A stretch of 64,000 nt of DNA, taken from assembly GCF_014648595.1 (NCBI RefSeq), contig NZ_BMRK01000002.1, positions 275,666-339,665 of the forward strand. Reading direction: 5' to 3'. Positions 1-9,308 of the stretch are shown here, one piece after another. This DNA comes from Nocardioides luteus. Lineage in GTDB: Bacteria; Actinomycetota; Actinomycetes; Propionibacteriales; Nocardioidaceae. Made by a program: the position numbers and the translations under genes. Position 1 is the first letter of the stretch, and every line of letters begins with the position of its first letter. Below the pieces are notes generated by a model. The model was not told where the DNA came from. It was given only the letters and a program-made list of their open reading frames with translations, and searched no databases.

Positions 1-1
1 G

Positions 2-622
2 CGCTTGTTCGCCGAGCGCGGATTCGCCGGCACCAGCTTCCAGGACATCGCCGACGCCGTCGGGCTGACCCGGCCCGCGCTCTACCACTACGTGAGCAGC
101 AAGGACGAGCTCCTCGCCAAGCTGGTCGCCGAGATCACCCAGGACTCGGCCGCCGGGATCCAGGCGATCGCGGAGCGCGACGACCTGGACGCGACCCGCA
201 AGGTGCACGAGATCGTCGTGATGAGCGTGCGCCGCCAGGCGGAGAGCGCCGCCCGGTTCCAGCTCCTGATCCGCTCCGAGGCCGACCTCCCCGAAGGCAT
301 CGCCGAGACCCACACGGCCGGCCGTCGCGCCGTGCTCAAGGCGATGGCCGGGGTCATCGAGGACGGCGTCGCGAAGGGCGTGTTCCGACCGGTCGACCCG
401 CGCGTGGCCGCGCTCGGCCTGCTGGGCATGAACAACTGGGTCGCCTGGTGGTATCACCCCGACCAGCGCAACGACCTGGACCGGATCTGCGAGCAGCTCG
501 CCGACATGGCGGTGGCGTCGCTGATCAACCCCGACGGCAGTGCCACCACCCGTGCGGAGCCTCGCGACGTGCTCAGGCTGATCCGGCGCGATCTCGACCA
601 CCTCGAGAACCTGCTCGACTGA
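2..622 (+). CDS. TetR-family transcriptional regulator (5' end cut by window)
   Basis: The open frame enters from the left edge, so the N-terminus is missing. The visible part begins just before the recognition helix region (DIADAVGLTRPALYHYV), a typical TetR helix-turn-helix, followed by about 150 residues of all-helical ligand-binding domain. It ends just before a strong hairpin. The hydantoinase-type operon follows on the same strand and has a palindrome over its -35 box, so this regulator is the natural candidate to repress it. The ligand cannot be read from sequence. Confidence 0.9.
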   Translation, partial: RLFAERGFAGTSFQDIADAVGLTRPALYHYVSSKDELLAKLVAEITQDSAAGIQAIAERDDLDATRKVHEIVVMSVRRQAESAARFQLLIRSEADLPEGIAETHTAGRRAVLKAMAGVIEDGVAKGVFRPVDPRVAALGLLGMNNWVAWWYHPDQRNDLDRICEQLADMAVASLINPDGSATTRAEPRDVLRLIRRDLDHLENLLD

Positions 623-645
623 CCGACCGCAACCCCTCCCCCTCT

Positions 646-675
646 GTCAGGCCCCCGCACTCGCGGGGGCCTGAC
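646..675 (+). terminator. Rho-independent-type terminator after TetR gene
   Basis: Perfect 13-bp GC-rich stem (GTCAGGCCCCCGC and its complement) with a 4-base loop, 24 bases after the TetR stop, followed by a short T-containing stretch (GTTTTGG). It separates the regulator from the hyuA promoter. Confidence 0.8.
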
Positions 676-732
676 GCCCGTTTTGGCTGGTCGAGCAGGT
701 GGTGGCGGCCACATCTTCTTGATTTACACGTT

Positions 733-771
733 CGTCAACCTATTGACGGCTCCGTCGAATCGTTCTAGCGT
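733..771 (+). promoter_or_regulatory. hyuAB promoter with palindromic operator over -35
   Basis: A -35 box TTGACG (743-748) lies 17 bases from a -10 box TAGCGT (766-771). The -35 hexamer is the right arm of a perfect inverted repeat, CGTCAA-CCTA-TTGACG (733-748). A repressor bound there would block polymerase, and the upstream TetR protein is the obvious candidate. This is read from sequence; binding is inferred. Confidence 0.6.
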
Positions 772-805
772 TTGTGACACCGGACACAACGAAACGAGGA
801 TGCTC

Positions 806-2911
806 ATGGCTTACGTCATCGGTGTCGACGTCGGCGGAACCTTCACGGACGCCGTGCTCGACGACGACGCAGGGAACATCGTCGCGGCGAAGGCGCCGTC
901 GACTCCGCCGGACTACTCCCAAGGCGTCATGGACGTGTTGGCAGTGCTGGCCGAACAGCTCGGGATGCCGGTGGACCAGATGCTCGCCAGGACCCACCAC
1001 ATCGCCCACGGCACCACGTCGTCGCTCAACGCGCTGGTCATGGGCAACGTGCCTCCCGTCGGGTTCCTGACCACGGCCGGCCACCGCGACTCGATCTTCA
1101 TCATGAACGTCGAGGGCCGCTACCTCGGTGGGTCACCCGACCAGCTCCAGAACGTGCTGGGACAGAGCAAGGACCACGGGCTCATCCCCAAGCGCCACGC
1201 GCTGGAGGTCGTCGAGCGACTCGACCGCGACGGCACGGTCGTCGTCCCGCTGGACGAGGAGTCGGTGCGTACGGCGGTCCGCAAGCTCCTCGACGCCGGC
1301 GTGAAGGCGATCGCGGTCTCGCTGCTGTGGTCCTTCAAGAACCCCGCCCACGAGCAACGGATCCGCGAGATCGTCCACGAGATGAACCCGGACATGTTCG
1401 TCTCGCTCTCCTCGGAGGTGAGCCCGCGGATCCGGGAGTTCGCGCGCAGCTCCACCACCGTGATGAGCGCCCAGATCGGGCCCGGCCTGCGCGACTACCT
1501 CGGCTCGCTGGAGGGCCGGCTCCGGGAGCAGGGTCTCGTCGGACCCCTCCTGGTCATGCAGAGCAACGGTGGCGCCATCGCCGCCGCCGAGGCGCCCGCC
1601 ACCGCGATCAGCACCGTCGGCTCGGTGCTCACCGGAGGCGTCGTCGGCGCGGTCTCGCTCGGCGAGCAGCTCGGGCACCGCAACATCATCTCCACCGACG
1701 TCGGCGGCACCACCTTCCTCGTCGGCCTGGTGGTCGACGGCGAACCGGTGCGCACCAGCAGCACGATCATCAACCACCACCCGATCAACGTGCCGACCCT
1801 CGAGGTCCATGCGATCGGCTCCGGCGGCGGCGCCATCGCATGGCTCGACAAAGGCGGCAACCTCCAGGTCGGCCCGCGCAGCGCGCAGTCGGTGCCCGGC
1901 CCGGCGTGCTACGGAGCCGGCGGCACCGAGCCGACCAACACCGACGCCAACCTCGTGCTCGGCATCCTCCCCGAGACGGGCCTGCTCGGCGGTCGCAAGG
2001 CACTCGACCTCGAGGCCGCCCGAGAGGCCATCCGGGTACGCATCGCAGACCCCCTCGGTCTCAGCGTCGAGGACGCCGCCGCCGCGATCTATGCGATCCA
2101 GAACGCCCAGACCGGCGACCTCCTCCGCAAGACCGTGGTCGAGACCGGCCACGACCCGCGCGACTTCGTGCTCTACGCCTTCGGCGGAGCCGGCCCCGCG
2201 TACTGCGGTTTCTACGCCGCCGAGGTCGGGGTCAAGGAGTGCGTCGTCCCGCTCGGGCCGGTCGCCTCCGCCTTCTCGGCCTACGGTCTCGCCTCGTCCG
2301 ACATCGTGCTCGCCTCCGAGCTCTCGGACCCGGGCCAGATGCCGCTCGACCCCGCCCGTGCGACGGAGAATTTCGCCGCCCTCGAGGAGCAGGTCCGAGC
2401 CGCGATGGAGCGTCAGGGGCTGGACTTCGAGCGGATCGAGCTCGTCCGCTCGCTCGACCTGCGTTACACGGCCCAGCTCGCGGAGGTCGCGGTCGAGGTC
2501 CCGGACGGTGACCTCGACGACGCGGCGATGACCCAGGTGATGGCCGACTTCGAGCAGCGCTACGGCGAGCTATTCGGCGAGGGCACCGGCTTCAGTGCCG
2601 CCGGTGTCCAGGCGATCACGTTCCGCGTACGCGGCACCGGCGTCCTGCCCTTCTCGCCCGCCCTGCCGAAGGTCGACACCGCGATCGACCCCGACCCCTC
2701 CGCGGCTCTGCTCGCGACGCGCAAGGTCTGCCTCGACCCGCGCGTGGGCTACGTCGACACGGCGGTCTACGACTACCGCCAGCTGCTCGCCGGCCACCGG
2801 ATCACCGGCCCGGCCATCATCGAGGTCCCCACGACCACCGTCGTCGTTCCGCCGGAGATGACCGGCACCGTCGACCACCTCGGCAACCTGACCATCACCA
2901 CGAGGAGCTGA
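806..2911 (+). CDS. hyuA: Hydantoinase/oxoprolinase family protein, HyuA-type (acetone carboxylase beta-like)
   Basis: About 701 residues. The N-terminus reads IGVDVGGTFTDAVLDD, the ATP-binding signature of the ASKHA-fold HyuA/oxoprolinase-A/acetone carboxylase beta family. It is followed by the hydantoinase A core and a C-terminal domain. The family uses ATP to activate a carbonyl or amide group, either in hydantoin or 5-oxoproline ring opening or in ketone carboxylation. I chose ATG 806 because GAGGA lies 5 bases upstream; ATG 800 is also possible. hyuB follows after one base, so the two form one operon. Homology cannot fix the substrate. Confidence 0.9.
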   Translation: MAYVIGVDVGGTFTDAVLDDDAGNIVAAKAPSTPPDYSQGVMDVLAVLAEQLGMPVDQMLARTHHIAHGTTSSLNALVMGNVPPVGFLTTAGHRDSIFIMNVEGRYLGGSPDQLQNVLGQSKDHGLIPKRHALEVVERLDRDGTVVVPLDEESVRTAVRKLLDAGVKAIAVSLLWSFKNPAHEQRIREIVHEMNPDMFVSLSSEVSPRIREFARSSTTVMSAQIGPGLRDYLGSLEGRLREQGLVGPLLVMQSNGGAIAAAEAPATAISTVGSVLTGGVVGAVSLGEQLGHRNIISTDVGGTTFLVGLVVDGEPVRTSSTIINHHPINVPTLEVHAIGSGGGAIAWLDKGGNLQVGPRSAQSVPGPACYGAGGTEPTNTDANLVLGILPETGLLGGRKALDLEAAREAIRVRIADPLGLSVEDAAAAIYAIQNAQTGDLLRKTVVETGHDPRDFVLYAFGGAGPAYCGFYAAEVGVKECVVPLGPVASAFSAYGLASSDIVLASELSDPGQMPLDPARATENFAALEEQVRAAMERQGLDFERIELVRSLDLRYTAQLAEVAVEVPDGDLDDAAMTQVMADFEQRYGELFGEGTGFSAAGVQAITFRVRGTGVLPFSPALPKVDTAIDPDPSAALLATRKVCLDPRVGYVDTAVYDYRQLLAGHRITGPAIIEVPTTTVVVPPEMTGTVDHLGNLTITTRS

Positions 2912-2912
2912 C

Positions 2913-5234
2913 ATGACGATGCAGATTCCCGGCTCGGAGCACTTCTCCAGCCGCCCCACGAACTTCGACGAGATGACAGCGGGCCTCCCCGAGTCCCTGG
3001 AGGTCCACACCGTCAGCCAGGAGCAGATCGACGCCCTGGACCCGCTGACCTACGAGGTGGTCCGCCACCGGCTCTGGTCGGTGACCGAGGAGATGGGCGA
3101 GGCGCTCAAGCGCATGTCCGGCTCACCGATCGTCACCGACGCCAACGACTTCGACTTCGCGATCTGTGACGAGCTGGGTCAGGAGGTCCAGGTCGGTCTC
3201 TACAACACGATGCTCGCCGGGGCCGTCGACCTGGCGATCTACTGGACCCTCCAGCACCGGTCCCACAACCCAGGCGTACGCGAGGGCGACATGTTCCTCT
3301 GTAACGACCCGTGGGTAGGTGGTGGCCTCCATCAGAACGACGTCATCGTCTTCCAGCCGGTCTTCCACGACGGCAAGCTCTTCGCCTGGACCAGTGCGAT
3401 CTGCCACGAGCCCGACCTCGGCGGCGTCGGCCTGGGCTCCTTCAGCCCGGCCGCCCAGGACGTCTTCTCCGAGGCGCTGCCGACGCCGCCGATCAAGGTG
3501 GTCAAGGACTTCGACCTGCAGGACGACGTCGTCGACGTGTGGATTCGCCGCTCGCGCGTACCGATGCTGGTGAACCTCGACCTGCGCGCGAAGGTCGGCT
3601 CCAACACCGTGGGCCGCAAGCGGCTCGAGGAGGTGATCGCGCAGTACGGCGCCGACACCGTCAAGGCCGTGATGAAGCGGATGATGGCCGACGCCGAGGG
3701 CCGCCTGCGTTCCAAGCTCACCGATCTGCCCGACGGCACCTGGTCGGCCACCGGCTACCAGGACCAGTCGCACGAGGGCGACCGTGGCGTCCACAAGATC
3801 ACCGTCGCGATGACGAAGCGCGAGGACCACCTGACCTTCGACTTCACCGGCACCGACCCGCAGGCCGGCATGATCAACTGCACCTACGCCGGCATGCGCG
3901 GCGGCGTGATGCTCGCGCTGCTGCCGATCCTCGCCCACGACATCCCGTGGTCCGCCGGCGGCCTGATGCGCTGCTTCGACCTGGTCTCGGAGGAGGGCAC
4001 GATCAACAACGCGACGTACCCGGCCGCGGTCAGCCGAGGGCCGATCGGCCCGGCCTGGCTGACCGGCACGCTGGTCGCGCAGTGTCTGTCCCAGATGCTC
4101 GACCGTTCCACCGACCTCGGCGCGAGCGTCCAAGCGGCCTGCTGCGGCACCTGGGACACCGCCGTCGTGGCCGGTCTGGACGAGCGCGGTGAGGCTCCGA
4201 TGCCGTTCCTCAACGTGATGATGGAGCCGATGGCCGGCGGCTTCGGCGCCCGTCCCGAGATGGACGGCATGGACACGGGCGGCCTCTTCTGCATCCCGAT
4301 GGGCCGCGTCCCCGACGTCGAGATGACCGAGTTCCTCTACCCCCTGCTGACCTTGTGGCGGCGCGAGGAACCCGACTCCGGCGGCCCGGGGCGCCAGCGC
4401 GGCGGCGTGAGCGCCTCGCTGGCGGTCACCCTCCACGGCACGTCGCAGCCGGCCGGTCTCGTGCTCGCCTCGGCGGGCAAGGCGGTCGCGCAGAACAACG
4501 GCCTCGCAGGCGGCTATCCGGGCAACACCGGCTTCGACGCCGTCGTACGCCGCGCCGAACTCGGCGAGGTCCTCGCCGACGGCCGGATCCCGCAGACGCT
4601 GGACGACCTGGGCAGCGACGTGGAGATCGGCCACTGCTACGCCCAGTCGCATCTCGCTCCCGGGGAGGTGCTCTACATGAACTGGCAGGGTGGCGGCGGC
4701 TACGGCGACCCGCTGCTGCGTGACCCGGACGCCGTCCTCCACGACATCGTCGAGGACAAGGTGACCGCGTCGGCCGCCGAGATCGTCTACGGCGTCGTCC
4801 TCGCCGGCGACGAGGTGGACCGCTCCGCGACCGAAGCCCGGCGGGCCGCGCTTCGCGAGGACCGGCGGGACCGGTCGCAGTCGGAGCCCAGGGACCGTGG
4901 CACGGTCGACACCGCCACGGCCCGGCGCATCGACGACAACCTCGTCATCGACGGCGACACCGTCGGCTGCGCCCACTGCGGCCAGGGCCTGGCCGATGTC
5001 ACCCGTGACGTGTCGCTCGGCCTGGCCACGTACGACGGTGCTTCGACGGCCGCCGGACCGCAGGTCACCTCCGACCCGGCCTACTACGTCGACGACACGA
5101 TCGTCTTCCGTCAGCTCTGCTGCCCCGGTTGCTGGACGGCGATCTCGTCCACGATCGTGCCTGCCGACCACGTCGGGCCGACCGACGACCTCGCCACCCT
5201 CGGGGTCACCCCCAGGCTCGTCGCCGCCGAGTAG
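2913..5234 (+). CDS. hyuB: Hydantoinase B/oxoprolinase family protein with C-terminal Cys-rich domain
   Basis: 773 residues. Residues about 40-600 match the HyuB/acetone carboxylase alpha family (GDMFLCNDPWVGGGLHQNDV and the late GGGGYGDPLLRDPDAV motif). The last 90 residues carry CAHC at 687-690 and CCPGC at 736-740. This pattern suggests a zinc site like that of the small acetone carboxylase gamma subunit, fused here to the large subunit. ATG 2913 has GAGGAGCTGAC just upstream and overlaps the end of hyuA's ribosome-binding region, so translation is probably coupled. It partners HyuA in an ATP-dependent hydrolase or carboxylase. Hydantoin, oxoproline or a ketone are all possible substrates. 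Confidence 0.87.
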   Translation: MTMQIPGSEHFSSRPTNFDEMTAGLPESLEVHTVSQEQIDALDPLTYEVVRHRLWSVTEEMGEALKRMSGSPIVTDANDFDFAICDELGQEVQVGLYNTMLAGAVDLAIYWTLQHRSHNPGVREGDMFLCNDPWVGGGLHQNDVIVFQPVFHDGKLFAWTSAICHEPDLGGVGLGSFSPAAQDVFSEALPTPPIKVVKDFDLQDDVVDVWIRRSRVPMLVNLDLRAKVGSNTVGRKRLEEVIAQYGADTVKAVMKRMMADAEGRLRSKLTDLPDGTWSATGYQDQSHEGDRGVHKITVAMTKREDHLTFDFTGTDPQAGMINCTYAGMRGGVMLALLPILAHDIPWSAGGLMRCFDLVSEEGTINNATYPAAVSRGPIGPAWLTGTLVAQCLSQMLDRSTDLGASVQAACCGTWDTAVVAGLDERGEAPMPFLNVMMEPMAGGFGARPEMDGMDTGGLFCIPMGRVPDVEMTEFLYPLLTLWRREEPDSGGPGRQRGGVSASLAVTLHGTSQPAGLVLASAGKAVAQNNGLAGGYPGNTGFDAVVRRAELGEVLADGRIPQTLDDLGSDVEIGHCYAQSHLAPGEVLYMNWQGGGGYGDPLLRDPDAVLHDIVEDKVTASAAEIVYGVVLAGDEVDRSATEARRAALREDRRDRSQSEPRDRGTVDTATARRIDDNLVIDGDTVGCAHCGQGLADVTRDVSLGLATYDGASTAAGPQVTSDPAYYVDDTIVFRQLCCPGCWTAISSTIVPADHVGPTDDLATLGVTPRLVAAE

Positions 5235-5269
5235 CCGGATCGGCGGACACGCCGACACGACAGATCAGC

Positions 5270-5299
5270 GAAGCCCCGGCTCCTCGGAGCCGGGGCTTC
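5270..5299 (+). terminator. Terminator after hyuB
   Basis: Perfect 14-bp stem (GAAGCCCCGGCTCC and its complement) with a 2-base spacer, 35 bases after the hyuB stop. It ends the hyuAB transcript before the next gene. Confidence 0.75.
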
Positions 5300-5391
5300 G
5301 TCGCGCCGTTGGGCTGCGGCCACAACCGCGAGGCCCCGAGTTGTCACGAACGCCCAGCCGAGTCCCGGCCTCCGGGGCCGACGATGGGGTC

Positions 5392-6639
5392 ATGACCTCA
5401 GCAGCGCACCCTTCATCGCCCCGCCGTGTCGCCGTCGTCGGCGCCGGCATGGTCGGTCTGTCGACCGCGTGGTTCCTGCAGGAGGCCGGCGTCGACGTCA
5501 CCGTCGTCGACCGCGACGGCGTCGCCGCCGGCTCGAGCTGGGGGAACGCCGGCTGGCTGACGCCGAGCATCGCCGTGCCGCTCCCCGAGCCGTCGGTCCT
5601 GCAGTACGGTCTGCGCGCGGTCCTCAGCCCGTCGTCCCCGGTCTACGTGCCGCCCACCGCGAACCCGCGGCTGCTGCGCTTCCTCGCCCAGTTCGCCCGC
5701 AACTGCACGCCCGCGCGGTGGCAGCAGGCGATGCAGGCGCTGATCCCGCTCAACAACGGCGCGCTCGCCGCCTTCGACGAGCTCGAGCGCGGCGGGATCG
5801 AGGCTCGTACGCGGTCGGCAGACCCGTTCACCGCCGCGTTCCGCAGCGTCGAGGACAGCCGCGCGCTGCTCGACGAGTTCGCCCACATCGAGGCCAGCGG
5901 TCAGCAGGTGGACTTCGAGGTGGTCGACGGCGACCGGGCGCGGGCCGAGGAGCCTGCTCTGGCGGACAGCATCGCGACCGCCATCCGGATCCGGGGCGAG
6001 CGGTTCATCGACCCGGCGACCTACGTGCACTCGATCGCGGACTCGGTGCAGAAGCGCGGCGGTCGGCTGGTCACCGGGGTGTCGGTCGGCGAGATCCGGT
6101 CCGGCGACCGTGAGGTCGTCGTCGCGGGCGAGCGCTACGACGCCGTCGTCGTGGCCACCGGGGCGTGGCTGGGCGCGCACGGCCGCCGGGTCGGCGTCCG
6201 CCGCCTCGTGCAGGCGGGCCGCGGCTACTCCTTCACCGTGAAGGTCGACGACCTGCCGCGCGGACCGGTCTACTTCCCGACCCAGCGGCTGGCCTGCACA
6301 CCGATCGGCGACCGGCTGCGGATCGCCGGGATGATGGAGTTCCGCGACGCCGACGCGCCGCGCGACCCGCGGCGGATCGACGCCCTCGTCGGTGCGGCGC
6401 GCGACCTCCTGGCGGGAGCCCACCTGGACCAGCGCGAGGACGAGTGGGTCGGCGCCCGGCCGTGCACCTCCGACGGTCTGCCGCTGATCGGCGCCTCCGC
6501 CGACCCGCGCGTCTTCGTCGCCGGCGGTCACGGGATGTGGGGCATCACCCTCGGTCCGGTGACGGGGCGGCTGCTGGCGGAGCAGATCGTCTCCGGCGTA
6601 CGTCCTGACGCGCTGCGCGCTGTCGACCCGCTGCGCTGA
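5392..6639 (+). CDS. FAD-dependent amine/D-amino-acid oxidoreductase (DAO family)
   Basis: 415 residues. The N-terminal Rossmann dinucleotide motif VAVVGAGMVGLSTAWF is followed by the family's GSSWGNAGW segment. The C-terminal motif ACTPIGDRLRIAGMMEF and the flavin-contact GGHGMWGITLGPVTG are typical of DadA-like D-amino acid dehydrogenases. It would oxidise a D-amino acid or secondary amine to the imino or keto acid. ATG 5392 gives the canonical start; the open frame further upstream lies in hyuB shadow sequence. Location after hyuAB and facing a PucR regulator suggests nitrogen-compound catabolism. Confidence 0.85.
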   Translation: MTSAAHPSSPRRVAVVGAGMVGLSTAWFLQEAGVDVTVVDRDGVAAGSSWGNAGWLTPSIAVPLPEPSVLQYGLRAVLSPSSPVYVPPTANPRLLRFLAQFARNCTPARWQQAMQALIPLNNGALAAFDELERGGIEARTRSADPFTAAFRSVEDSRALLDEFAHIEASGQQVDFEVVDGDRARAEEPALADSIATAIRIRGERFIDPATYVHSIADSVQKRGGRLVTGVSVGEIRSGDREVVVAGERYDAVVVATGAWLGAHGRRVGVRRLVQAGRGYSFTVKVDDLPRGPVYFPTQRLACTPIGDRLRIAGMMEFRDADAPRDPRRIDALVGAARDLLAGAHLDQREDEWVGARPCTSDGLPLIGASADPRVFVAGGHGMWGITLGPVTGRLLAEQIVSGVRPDALRAVDPLR

Positions 6640-6661
6640 CCGGGCCGGCTCACGGCCCTGC

Positions 6662-8200
6662 TCACCGGCCGGGCGGTCCACCTCGCCCACGGAGCCGGGC
6701 GATCTCCAGGCGCAGCGCGAGCCGCTGCTCCGGGTCCTCGAAGTCGATCGGGCACAGGGCAGCGATCCGGGCGACCCGGTTCCTGACGGTGTTCGGATGC
6801 ACTCCCAGGGACCGGGCCGCCCGTTTCGGCTCGCCCCAGTGGTCGATCAGGGCCTCGACCGTGTCGATCAGCACGGTTGCGCTCTCGTCGCCGAGGAGGT
6901 CCCTGATCGGAGACACGATCGGCCGGCTCTCCTGCCCGCGCACCGCACGCGTCAGGATGATCGCCGGCCATCCCTCCTCGACCGTGACGACCGGGCGACC
7001 CTCGTCCTCCGCGCCGGCGAGCTCGGTGGCGGTGAGGCGGGAGGCGTCGAGATCGCGAGGAGCGTCGACGGTCGTGCCGACGTACATGTGTACGTCGGCG
7101 TTGTCCCGCCCCTCGCCGCGCACCAGCTCACCGAGCCAGCCGTCGCTCCCCGGTCCCGAGGCCCCGGCGCGGAGCACGGCGTAGACCTGGTCGTCGAGGT
7201 CTGCGATCACGGGCCGGCGCCACCCGCGGCGGCGGCACAGCGCCTGCCACAGCTGCCGTCTGGCCTCCGCAGGCAGGTCGGCCGGCCCGGCCAGCACCGC
7301 CACCCGCCACGGACCGTCGTCGAGCCACTCGGGCTGGTCGACGACGGAGCCGCGCACCAGCGACCGGATCTGGTCGAGCTGCACCTGCTGATGGAGCTCG
7401 GTTTGCGCGCGCAGCCGGAGGAGGGCGAGCGCGACCAGCTCGGTGGCAGCGTCCAGCTCGCGCTCGTGCCCCGGCGGCAGGGGGTTCTCGGCGATCGCCC
7501 AGATCGACCCCAGCCATTCACCCCCGGCCCGGACCGGGACCACGTAGCGCGCCTTGACCCCACCGTCACCTGCGGGCACGAAGATCGGCGAGTCGGAGCG
7601 GGCCATCCGCCGGAAGACACCGAGAGCGCGGAAGTGGTCGCGCACCTCTCGGGGCACCCGGCGGCCGACGATGGTCGCCGTGCGGGCGTCGTCGATGTCC
7701 GACTGGCCCTGGGAGTAGGCCAGGACGTGGGAGCTCGCGTCCTCGATCGTCACCGGCGCCTCGAGGAGCGAGCTGATCCGGTCGGCGATGTCGAAGAGGT
7801 CGTCGTGGAGGTCGTCGGCCGCCCCTCGCGCCGGTCTCGCCGAGGCGTCGATGGCCGACCGCACGACGGCGATCACCGAGCTCAACGACGCACCCCGGCT
7901 CATCGCCAACAGCGGCAGACCGAGCTCACGACAGCGCTCGGCGACACCGTCGTCGACGGCCAGCGGGTGCCGCACGAGCAGGCCCGACGCATCCGCACAG
8001 GAGGTGACCAGCCCCTGCACCTGCCCGACGTCCGTGGCCCCGACCACCGTCACCAGATCGCCGCGAGCCACCCCGGCCGCAGACCCGACCTCACCCGCCT
8101 CGACGATCTCCAGCCCGAAGACCGGCCGCGGCTCACCCGGCACGACGACCTCGACGAAGCCCTGGGGCAGCGAGTCGGCGAGGTCGGCAGCGGTGGTCAC
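6662..8200 (-). CDS. PucR-family transcriptional regulator
   Basis: 512 residues. There is an N-terminal PucR-type effector domain (RGDLVTVVGATDVG, then the C-terminal part of that domain), a middle CdaR/GGDEF-like region and a C-terminal helix-turn-helix (AARSLGVHPNTVRNRVARI). PucR/CdaR proteins are activators of purine, allantoin, sugar-acid or amino-acid catabolic genes. It converges on the FAD oxidoreductase gene with 22 bases between stops. I chose GTG 8200: the open frame continues upstream only by running through the tRNA-Leu gene. Confidence 0.88.
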   Translation of the reverse strand: MTTAADLADSLPQGFVEVVVPGEPRPVFGLEIVEAGEVGSAAGVARGDLVTVVGATDVGQVQGLVTSCADASGLLVRHPLAVDDGVAERCRELGLPLLAMSRGASLSSVIAVVRSAIDASARPARGAADDLHDDLFDIADRISSLLEAPVTIEDASSHVLAYSQGQSDIDDARTATIVGRRVPREVRDHFRALGVFRRMARSDSPIFVPAGDGGVKARYVVPVRAGGEWLGSIWAIAENPLPPGHERELDAATELVALALLRLRAQTELHQQVQLDQIRSLVRGSVVDQPEWLDDGPWRVAVLAGPADLPAEARRQLWQALCRRRGWRRPVIADLDDQVYAVLRAGASGPGSDGWLGELVRGEGRDNADVHMYVGTTVDAPRDLDASRLTATELAGAEDEGRPVVTVEEGWPAIILTRAVRGQESRPIVSPIRDLLGDESATVLIDTVEALIDHWGEPKRAARSLGVHPNTVRNRVARIAALCPIDFEDPEQRLALRLEIARLRGRGGPPGR

Positions 8201-8237
8201 ACCGCCACTGTGCCACTGCCAAGAGGCGGAGATGAAC

Positions 8238-8266
8238 GAAGCCCCGGTCCATCGGACCGGGGCTTC
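8238..8266 (-). terminator. Terminator after tRNA-Leu
   Basis: Perfect 13-bp stem (GAAGCCCCGGTCC and its complement) with a 3-base loop, directly downstream of the tRNA-Leu 3' end on the minus strand and upstream of the PucR start. Confidence 0.75.
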
Positions 8267-8274
8267 GTCACACG

Positions 8275-8358
8275 TGCGCGAGGGGGGAGTTGAACCCCCA
8301 CGTCCTTGCGGACACACGGACCTGAACCGTGCGCGTCTGCCTATTCCGCCACTCGCGC
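8275..8358 (-). tRNA. tRNA-Leu (anticodon CAG)
   Basis: Minus-strand cloverleaf with acceptor pairing GCGCGAG/CTCGCGC, D-arm with GGCGGAATAGGCAGAC, anticodon stem CACGG/CCGTG around loop TTCAGGT (anticodon CAG), a long class II variable arm and T-arm GGGGGTTCAACTCCCCC. The 3' CCA is not encoded. It reads CUG, the dominant leucine codon in this GC-rich genome. Confidence 0.95.
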
Positions 8359-8600
8359 GTGCAGCAGAGGAAACGTTAGCCCACCAGCACCCACCGGCCC
8401 AAAACGACGGCACCCCGTCCGCCTTGACACGGGTGGTCACCGGATCGTGGGAGGATCGAAACCACGCAGAATGCGGGAAGTAGCAGATCCCCTAGGGTGC
8501 ACCGATACGATCGGGCCGAATCCGGGGGGACCACTATGCCCGTACGCGACACACCACCCAACCTGACCGGCCTGCCGGCACCTGAGAGGAGCGCAGCAAC

Positions 8601-9308
8601 GTGAGCGGCCTGCAGAAGTTCGAGCAGAAGCTGGAGCAGCTCATCTCAGGCGCTTTCGCCAAGGCGTTCCGGTCCGAGGTGAAGTCGGTGGAGATCGTCG
8701 CCGCGCTCCAGCGCGAGATCGACAACAACGCCCAGGTGCTCAGCCGTCAGCGACGGCTGGTGCCCAACGACTTCTTCGTCGAGCTGTCCGCCAGCGACCT
8801 CGGCAAGCTGGAGTCCTACGGACCCCACCTCAAGGAGGAGCTGAAGCGCCAACTGATGGATCACGCCGAGGTGCAGGGGTTCGTCTTCCCCGGCCGGGTG
8901 AACATCCAGTTCGGCGAGGCGAAGGACCTGACGATCGGCCGGTTCCGGGTGCGCAGCCGTGCCCAGGCGGCGGTCTCGGGCGGAGACATGAGCGACACCC
9001 AGGTGAGCCGTGCGCAGGCCTACCTGGAGATCAACGGCACCCGGCACCCGCTCCACGGCAACCTCGTCGTGGGCCGTGGCACCGACGCCGACCTGCGCAT
9101 CAACGACCCGGGCATCAGCCGCCGCCACATCGAGTTCCGCTCGAAGCAGGCCGGCGACGGCGTGCGGATCGAGGTCTACGACCTCGGCTCGACCAACGGC
9201 ATGCTGGTCAACGGGCAGAAGATGGCGAGTGCAACCCTTGACGACGGCTCCCAGGTGCGCATCGGCACCACCGTCATCACTGCGCATATCGTGGAGGAGC
9301 GCCGTTGA
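8601..9308 (+). CDS. fhaA: FhaA-type protein: DUF3662 domain plus C-terminal FHA domain
   Basis: 235 residues. Residues 1-115 match the DUF3662 domain (KFEQKLEQLISGAFAKAF). Residues about 140-230 form a forkhead-associated domain with the phosphothreonine-binding GRG, SRRH and GSTNG signatures. In mycobacteria FhaA binds phosphorylated MviN/MurJ and kinase substrates to tune peptidoglycan synthesis. GTG 8601 follows GAGAGGAGC. It is the first gene of the conserved operon ending with pknB. Compared with mycobacterial FhaA the linker between domains is very short. Confidence 0.92.
   Translation: MSGLQKFEQKLEQLISGAFAKAFRSEVKSVEIVAALQREIDNNAQVLSRQRRLVPNDFFVELSASDLGKLESYGPHLKEELKRQLMDHAEVQGFVFPGRVNIQFGEAKDLTIGRFRVRSRAQAAVSGGDMSDTQVSRAQAYLEINGTRHPLHGNLVVGRGTDADLRINDPGISRRHIEFRSKQAGDGVRIEVYDLGSTNGMLVNGQKMASATLDDGSQVRIGTTVITAHIVEERR

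Noticed and set aside
3123-5258. 711-codon open frame on the minus strand opposite hyuB
   Set aside because: Antisense shadow of a high-GC gene: low-complexity Val/Gly/Asp/Arg content, no domain, no ribosome site. The plus frame is a clear HyuB.
8201-8440. N-terminal extension of the PucR regulator
   Set aside because: The frame runs backwards through the terminator and tRNA-Leu; GTG 8200 gives the family's normal N-terminus.
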